In this document: positions 57,362 through 64,000 of the stretch, piece after piece | Layout: each line of letters begins with the position of its first letter | Numbering within the stretch: position 1 is the first letter of the stretch | Assembly: GCA_033026295.1 (NCBI GenBank) | Contig: CM065175.1 | Coordinates: 16,688,837 to 16,752,836 of the forward strand | Origin: Channa striata | Lineage: Eukaryota > Chordata > Actinopteri > Anabantiformes > Channidae | Length of the DNA stretch: 64,000 nt | Direction of reading: 5' to 3' | Notes under the pieces: generated by a model | Database searches by the model: none | What the model was told of the DNA's origin: nothing | What the model saw: only the letters and a program-made list of their open reading frames with translations | Position numbers and translations under genes: made by a program

Positions 57362-60300
57362 TTAGCCACGTCCTCTTCCGCTCTCCTTCCTCCACTCTCC
57401 TTTGATTTTCACCTCTTTCTCTCCAGCTGCTGGCACTGAAAACTTTTTTATGACCTCCTTTTCAAACTCCTCCATTTCGTCTTCTATGGCGCTGTCCTCC
57501 TCTTCTCCGTCGCTGTCTCCTTCCACCATGTGTTCCAAAATATCACTAATATCCTCTACAAAATCTTGGAAACTCATCTGGTCGTGAACAAACACATCAT
57601 TCTTGAAGAACTTGGTGGTTAGCTTCTTGAGCTCCTCTCTTACAAAAGCCTCTACTCCTGCCTCCTCCGCCTTGTCTAGGTAAATTTGGAGGACGGCCTC
57701 AAACTCAGGTAGGTGACGGGAGCAGACCCTCAGCCTGGGCGCAGGTCTCCAATGAGCTGCAGTGCTGTGCAGGTTTGGGGTTGTTCTGGAGACGGTCTCG
57801 CTGCTGGTCCCAATACTCAGGTTGTTCGAGGGAGGGCACGCGGTGTGTGTGAGGGGACTTCCTGTCTCCCCACACATGTTCTTCATTGGGGTCATGCTGG
57901 TCCTCATCTTTGCGTTTCTGAAAACTTGATCTGTCCTTTGTCCAAGCTCCATGCATTTCCTCTCTCTCTCCATCTCTCTTCCACTCTTCTTTCCTTTCCT
58001 GTTTCCTCTCATCCTTCCTCTTCCATTCCTTGTTATCTTTGACATTTTTACTCTCCCACTTGTTCTCACCCCACTGTTTCCTCTCCTCCTTCCCCCTCCT
58101 TTCTTTACCGTGACTCCTGCTGTGATTTTCAACCTCTTTCCACTGTTCCCTCTCTTCCTTCCCGCTCCTTTCTTTACCGTGACTCCTGCTGTGATTTTCA
58201 TCCTCTTTCCACTGTTTCCTCTCACCCTTTCCTTTGCCTTCTTTACCCTGATCTTTGCTGTTTTTCTTCCACTCTTTCTTCTCTCCTTTCTCCTTCCACT
58301 CCTTTCTCTCCCATTTCTCTTTGCCACTTTCCTTAGCGCCTTCTTTCATTTTTTCCACTGCTTTTCCCCTTTCCATTCGTCTGTGCCCCCATACCTTTCC
58401 TCGTGGTCATTTCCTCCTTTCCTGTCTATCCTTTCCTCCTTATCCCTCCATTGTTTACCATCATTCAATTTCTCATGCTTAGTTTTTTTCCAGTCCTTCC
58501 CCGTCTTTAGATCTTTTCTTTCACTTTTCTCCATCCACTCTTTCTTCCCTTCCCTAGCCTTCCATGGTTTTCCTTCATCACCTTTGCTAGCCATTTCTTT
58601 CTTCCTTTGTTTGGTCTCATGACTGTGCTTCCTCTCCTTGCCCTCCTTATCTTTTTCCTTGTCAGATTTTGCCTCCTCATTCTTTCCCATTTTCCATTCA
58701 GTTTTAGCTACATCTTTGCGGTGCATTTTTTCTCCTTCTTTCCATTGAGATTTGTCTTCTCTTCCTTTCCAATCCTTCTTCTCGCCAGTGTCATATTTAT
58801 TCTTCTTCCAGTCTTTCTTATTCTCCTTCCGTGGATCCCCTGCTTTCTTTTCCTCTTTTTCTGTTGTCCCAACAGCATCCTTTGCCTGACCACTGGAGGG
58901 CAGTGTACTGGGCTTACAGATTCTTGCTCTGCTTCACTGGCTGCTGGAGGAAACACAAGTAGGTATTACAACTACAAAGACTTGAGAAGTAAGCTTTCAA
59001 ATGACAGAACAGAAGAATAAAAGAAGGATAGCATCTCCACTCTTTATCTAATGACTACCTATTCATACTACTACATTTTCGACCCTTCACCATATCCCAT
59101 CCCTACCTCCTCCCTCTGTCCCTTTGTACCTGAGGAGAGTTTTAATTCAGTCACAGTGGATCTCAGTGTTTCTAGTTCTTTCTGAAGGTTCGGGAGAGAC
59201 TCCAGTTCCCTCTTCATCCTCTCATTTTCTTTCTGAAGGACGGGGAGAGATGCCATCTCCATTTTCAACCTACTATTTTCCTTCTCCAGTGTCTCCCACC
59301 GCAGCTGCTCGTTAGCCTCCTGTTCTGCCTGTCCCTTAGCTACTATTAGCTCTTCTTTCTGTGCCTGTTTAAAGAAAAGTAACAGGAAAAAGGGTCCTGT
59401 GAGAATTTTGCACTCCGAAAATGTGATGCACAGATGATAGATAGATTAGACAGAGACACAGAGACACACTGGAGTCACACCTGAAGTTGAGCTTGAAGTG
59501 CTAAAATCTGCTGGTTTCCGTCAGCTAACTTATTCAGCATCTCTGTACTGTCAACATCTACTGGGGATGAAGGAACGTCTGAATTCAGCCACTCCTGTCA
59601 ACAAAATGCAGACAGTACAACATAATAGCAAGATTTTAGTGTCTTATGTCTTATTGCCAACAAAGTATTTGAATTGAGAAATTAGAGAACAGTGTGTCTT
59701 GATAATATGGTTAGATGGAAAATAACAAGTCTGGAGTAGCACAGTTGGTAGACAATAGCATTAATGCTGCCTGTGTTGTGGGTGGTCTCCTATCGAGGAT
59801 ATCACACAAAATATTCATGGTGTGGTACTCATTGTACTTTTACACCAAATGGCATACATAATGAATAAATGTGCGACAAGATAGAACAAAGAATAGAGAA
59901 AGAAAAAAAGTGTAAAATTGACGTCATACTGACCTGCTTTCCTGGAACATCTGAGTTTTTCAGCTCCCTTGTACCGTGCTCACTTTCTGCAAATCATCAT
60001 ACAAAGATTTGTTTCGATGATCATTATACAGCTTTATTGCATGTTATATGGGGAAAAAAATCAATCCCCACAAACAAATATCAAGGAAATCTAAAGGCAA
60101 GGCAAAAAACTCATTCCCAAAATGAGTAAGCACACATATATATTGGATAATTTTATTTAAGTCCAAGTCAAAGGCAGGGGACAATATTTGTTGTGGGTTG
60201 AAAACCTTGTATCTTAATTTTTGCTCTTTTTCAGTATTAAGTTTTAGCTTACTAAAAAAAATATCTGATTAATGACTAGAAAGGCATAGCTTTCAAGCTG

Positions 60301-62608
60301 ATGCTGTTGGTTTAGACTTTAACAATGACGGTACAAGGTTTTCACTTGACACATGTATATTACAAATGTGCATAAATCAGCCTCCTCTCAAGCGCACACA
60401 AGTTTAAGAGCATGCCGTGGTGAACAATCGCTTAGATGCAACACTCTTTTTGCTGCATTTACTGTGCATTCACATCCACTAAAGCATGCTGTGAGTAAGA
60501 AAACCTCCGTTAATTCACTGTTGTATGCACGCAAACAACGTACCGTCATCCAGGTCCATGAAGAAACCTGCAGGTATAGTACACCTCAGTCTCAGAATTT
60601 CTATTCCATAGTTTACAGCTATCATCACTTTCTTCTATATAATCTCACTTTAACCTTTTGAAATTTGTCTAAAATAATGTTAAAGCCAATAAAATAGCCA
60701 ACCAAATGAGATGTTTGAGATGTACATTATTAAATGCATTTTGTAAAGGCTACCTGAAAAGAAGATGGTGCCGAGGCCTAAGAGAATCACTGCACCCAGG
60801 ATACATTTGTTCACAGAGAACCCACTGTCGTCATCTCTCCGTGGCAGCTGAAAATCTTCCTCTGCTTCCTCTTCTTCCTCTGTCCTTCCGATCCTCTCCA
60901 AAGCTGCTAAAAGAGACCTCCTCCTGACCTCTGGCTCTCCCTCCTCTCCTGTCTTCTTGGTCTTCTCATGCAATTCTGAATCCACAAGGGTTTCTGAAAC
61001 AAGGAAAGTGAGTGAGTTTGAAAAGCTCTTATTAAAAGTATATTTTAACAATTTCATTGCAATTTATAGTTTTGAACTGTTTAATTACACTCCCATGGCA
61101 TAAGTAATAAAAACACATTATCATTTAATTTGCAGGGATCCATTAGACAGTTTTATATCTGAGGGTTGTTTTAAAACAAGATGTTGCATATTATTTCTGA
61201 CAAAGTTGCTTTTGCACCGACAGTTGATGTTAGATAGCACAGCAGCTATGACACTGTAACTAGACCGACGTTACAATTAGAGACAAAATTCCTCACGGGA
61301 ATTAATATTTGCATCTTTATTGGCTCCACTGTGCATGGTACACTATTTAATTTGAACAATTGCCATAGCTTAATCTTCATAAACTGCATAAATAAGGTTT
61401 ATATGAGACAAAAGGGCTGCAAACCAAAAACACCACACTGCAAAAAAACTTGGTCTTTCTGAAGCCAATTTATTTCTACAGAGGGTCACGAAATTTGGGT
61501 TTTACTATCACACCATGCTCCCTTCCTCATACTAACCACAGCCTCTTCAGACAACCTCCTGGCCCAGATACTGAACATCTTTATAACCAGCTGGTCTACC
61601 AAGTACATTTCAAACACAAAAAGTACATACTACTTAATCTCAAAAAATAGACAGGATACAATTATCACATGATGATCCTTGTCACATATATAACAACACA
61701 GACATAAGAAAACTGATGCTGAGCTTATTCTAAATATGGATATACTACTTAACAGATTTTTGTTGTCCATACCTGCCTGTTTCCCCAAGTCACACGTCTC
61801 TGAAGACAAATCTGATCCCTCCCTTTCCTTTTGTAGCTCCTCCTCATTTAGCAGATGTTGTGCTCCTTCCTCTTCTTCCTGTCTAAACTCTCCCCCTTCC
61901 AGAGTCTCTGTCATCAAAACTGAAGCCGGAGGGTCATCAGGAGAGGGGGTTATGTGGGTGTAGGAGTCAGAGAAGGAATCAGGGTCAGGGCTTGATTCTG
62001 CTGGGCCATCAGGAAGAGCCTTTGACTGGCTGAAGTCATTAGTGTCAGGGAAAACACTGCCAGAGACTTCAGATGAGGTGGGAACAGAGGGATCAGTGAC
62101 AGTGGTGGTTTGCTGCTCTGTGCTCGTCTCTCCTGATTGTCCCTCTGATACCTGCAAATATAAAAATCAGGTCATGAAAATTCCTTGGTGTATAAAAATC
62201 ACTCAAATGTTTTAGGGCACCCTAAATTTTAGCAGTTTGAGTGCAGGTGCTTCAGTCTTTCTGCATTTTGTCCACGTATCTTAATAAAGCTCTTGATTTT
62301 ACTTGCTTGCAAAAGTCCTTTGATAAAAAACTTTATGTTGATCTTGAGTGAAATGTAACATTATTTTAAAATTCCACTAAAATTTGTAGCTGGGAAACAG
62401 CTGGAATTATTCTTCGTCCAGATATGACTACTAGTTGTGATCACTAGTGGTATGGGACCTAAAAAAAGAAGAGTAAAAATAAAGTACTTCTATTTGCAAT
62501 GGACAAGTGGTTTAAATGCACATCCTCTGGCAAGTAGCCACCCACACACAGGGCTGGGATTTTTTTTGTCACCCTCCAGCAACTATCCCAAATCCTACTT
62601 TTAACTGT

Positions 62609-62641
<33 letters not shown>

Positions 62642-63935
62642 ACATGGTCCCAAATTGAGTGTCTTTTTTGACACTCATGTGTAGTCTAATATTTTGTTTC
62701 AGTAGCTTGCATAATCAGTAATACACCATCAAAGTTCATTGAGTTACTGTCTGTGCTTGTTTGAATTAAAAACTTTCAACTATATCATCAGTTCTTCCTA
62801 CTTAGCCAAATTATAACTGTAAATTTAAATCTTCTGATTGACATACTCCAATAGAAATGTACACTTCCAGCCCACTTAATTAGGTACACCTGTACAATCT
62901 GCTGCAGTCCAATACAGCAGCTCTGCCATGAACTCCACTTTTACAATGTTATAATTTGTCAGTTTTTAAGTTGAAAATGTCAGAAAGCTTATAATTCTCC
63001 TCTCTGTAAATTATCGAGGTCATAGTCGGTAGTGGAGTCATAGTGAAGTGCATTATAAGAAGACGTGATTTTAGCCTAATTCAATTCAAATAGGGTGGTC
63101 AAAACATTAGAACCATCTCATATAACTAAACTATCAGCAATCGCTGTCTTCCTCTGTCTGCTGCTGACTCTCTATTGACAGCTACAGGGTCATCCCAGGT
63201 TTGGGAGTGTGAGCGCTGCTGTCTCAGTGTCCACCAGAACCTGTAGCAAACCAGGTTGAATGGTTAGCACGTTAACTATATCGCATAATTTCCAGCTTTA
63301 GCTGAATGTACGCTAAATTTGCATTTAGCCAACCAGCTTGTTGTGGTGAACACATGACAGTGGATAGAAGTTCCTGAGAAGACTCAAAATCATGTTTATG
63401 CAGGTTTATGATCTTTCAATGAGACGTTTGCAAATTTATTCTCACCGGCTGTTAGTTCATGGAGTGTTTTTCTCGTATGTACCTAAATGAGCATTGATGC
63501 TGTCCACTCGAGATGTGGATCAAGTTTGAATTTTGTACCTCTCTGCTGCACTCAGGGACACTCAGCCGAGCTCCGCACCGCTCAGAGACGAGAGAAACTA
63601 TAATTTCAGATTCACTAATATCACTGGTATCTTAAAGTGTTTACATCTTAAGAACTAAGAACACAAATAGTTATTTATATTTGCATGCTCTGGTTTATTG
63701 TCCTAGATGCCAAATTTGTGTGTGTTTCAGATGCTATTTTTCACTGTTCTCTGGACAAGGAGACAGTGTTAATTTCGAGCCCCGCACACGCTACTGCATA
63801 ATAATAATATAAAGGACACAAGGATAACTTTGCAAGACTTCATATTCAGGTAAGACATGTAATAAATACAGGATGAAAGAAAATGATGTCTTACCAGGTG
63901 ACCCTCCACAGGAGAGGCTTCTGCAGACCCAGAGC
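57362..63935 (-). CDS. pbxip1: Pre-B-cell leukaemia transcription factor-interacting protein 1 (HPIP) homologue; 5' exon outside window, last exon with frame breaks
   Basis: In mammals PBXIP1 binds PBX1 and oestrogen receptors and associates with microtubules. Exons on minus: 63895-63935, 61773-62151, 60754-60993, 59934-59986, 59481-59594, 59130-59364 and a large last exon from 58943 to the TAA at 57362. The first six join in phase. Order: acidic Ser/Thr-rich N-part, hydrophobic segment KCILGAVILLGLGTIFFSG, SESE, leucine-zipper coiled coil (LNKLADGNQQILALQAQLQAQKE resembles human LDKLAKENQDIRLLQAQLQAQKE only in part, as expected), a long Lys/Glu/Trp-rich region, then the conserved C-terminal domain with FFKNDVFVHDQMSFQDFVED. 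In the last exon the homologous frame changes near 58910, at 58349-58354 and at 57718-57720. CCPG1 is the related alternative, but the C-terminus and the 1q21-type neighbours favour pbxip1. Confidence 0.88.
58090..58240 (-). repeat. 69-bp in-frame tandem repeat in the pbxip1 last exon
   Basis: The word TTTACCGTGACTCCTGCTGT occurs at 58104 and 58173, 69 bases apart. On minus it encodes a 23-residue unit, QWKEDENHSRSHGKER then QWKEVENHSRSHGKER, with a partial third copy QWGE. It makes part of the charged W-containing region. Confidence 0.85.
59725..59800 (+). mobile_element. Possible tRNA-like SINE fragment in a pbxip1 intron
   Basis: GGAGTAGCACAGTTGGTAGA followed by ATAGCATTAATGCTGCC resembles a tRNA-like SINE head. 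Short and degenerate. Confidence 0.3.
62152..63894 (-). other. pbxip1 intron with poly(A) tract and MITE-like copy
   Basis: Non-coding between the first two pbxip1 exons in the window. It holds an uninterrupted A run at about 62615-62642 and a MITE-like element at 62872. Confidence 0.75.
62872..63115 (+). mobile_element. Second copy of the MITE-like teleost repeat
   Basis: It begins CCACTTAATTAGGTACACCT then GTACAATCTGCTGCAGTCCA and CAGCTCTGCCATGAACTCCA, matching the left arm of the element at 23258 (TCAGGTACAACTGTACAGTC, GCTCTGCTATGAATTCTACT). It continues with GAGGTCATAGTCGGTAGTGG and ends near GGTGGTCAAAACATTAGAAC. The right arm is less clearly inverted. Confidence 0.7.
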
Positions 63936-64000
63936 CTGGCTCAAGAAACACAGAGACACAGAGCAAGACCTTTAGAGTATTAGTTGAATGTTTTTAATTG

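Noticed and set aside
57705..57735. A mini-intron as explanation for the pbxip1 frame change
   Set aside because: The only GT...AG pair fitting the place is about 24 bases, below any workable vertebrate intron.
57951..58622. Plus-strand 223-residue Leu/Phe/Pro-rich frame
   Set aside because: Antisense of the purine-rich pbxip1 exon; the hydrophobic look comes from pyrimidine composition.

Overview
The window is nuclear DNA from a ray-finned (teleost) fish. The genes are vertebrate-specific, split by GT-AG introns, and embedded in AT-rich DNA with CA/GT microsatellites and fish-type interspersed repeats. The compact introns suggest a percomorph-like fish, but the species cannot be named from the sequence.

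Layout, left to right. (1) 103-8767, minus strand: cingulin (cgn), a tight-junction coiled-coil protein, complete in 18 coding exons; its non-coding first exon and promoter lie near 13.4-14.1 kb. (2) 15103-20776, plus strand: she, an SH2-domain adaptor, complete in 6 coding exons, head-to-head with cgn and carrying a 23-glutamine tract. (3) 25744-39914, plus strand: chrnb2, the beta-2 neuronal nicotinic acetylcholine receptor subunit, complete in 6 exons with an 8.4-kb first intron. (4) 43200-43630 and 46246-46641, minus strand: two S100 EF-hand genes, an S100A1-like one with a one-base frameshift and an intact second one. (5) 51092-52758: a compound simple-repeat block, (CA)n followed by about 1.5 kb of degenerate (GTGA)n. 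(6) 53015-53103, minus strand: a decayed exon of a third S100 gene. (7) 57362-63935, minus strand: pbxip1, whose first coding exon lies beyond the right edge and whose last exon shows two or three single-base frame breaks.

The human counterparts of all these genes lie on chromosome 1q21-q22 (CGN, S100A1 and relatives, SHE, CHRNB2, PBXIP1), so the window is a condensed and reordered piece of that conserved region. The genes do not form one pathway: cell junction, signalling adaptor, ion channel, calcium sensors and a nuclear-receptor/PBX cofactor.

I found no undescribed multi-gene system. The observations most worth checking are the recurring one-base losses beside short homopolymers in s100a1 and pbxip1, the S100 relic, the GTGA array full of GTGAGT and TGAGTCA words, the polyglutamine tract in she, and a possible REST element touching the chrnb2 start codon. 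Exon boundaries were placed by hand from reading frame, splice consensus and remembered family similarity; no alignment or search was run.
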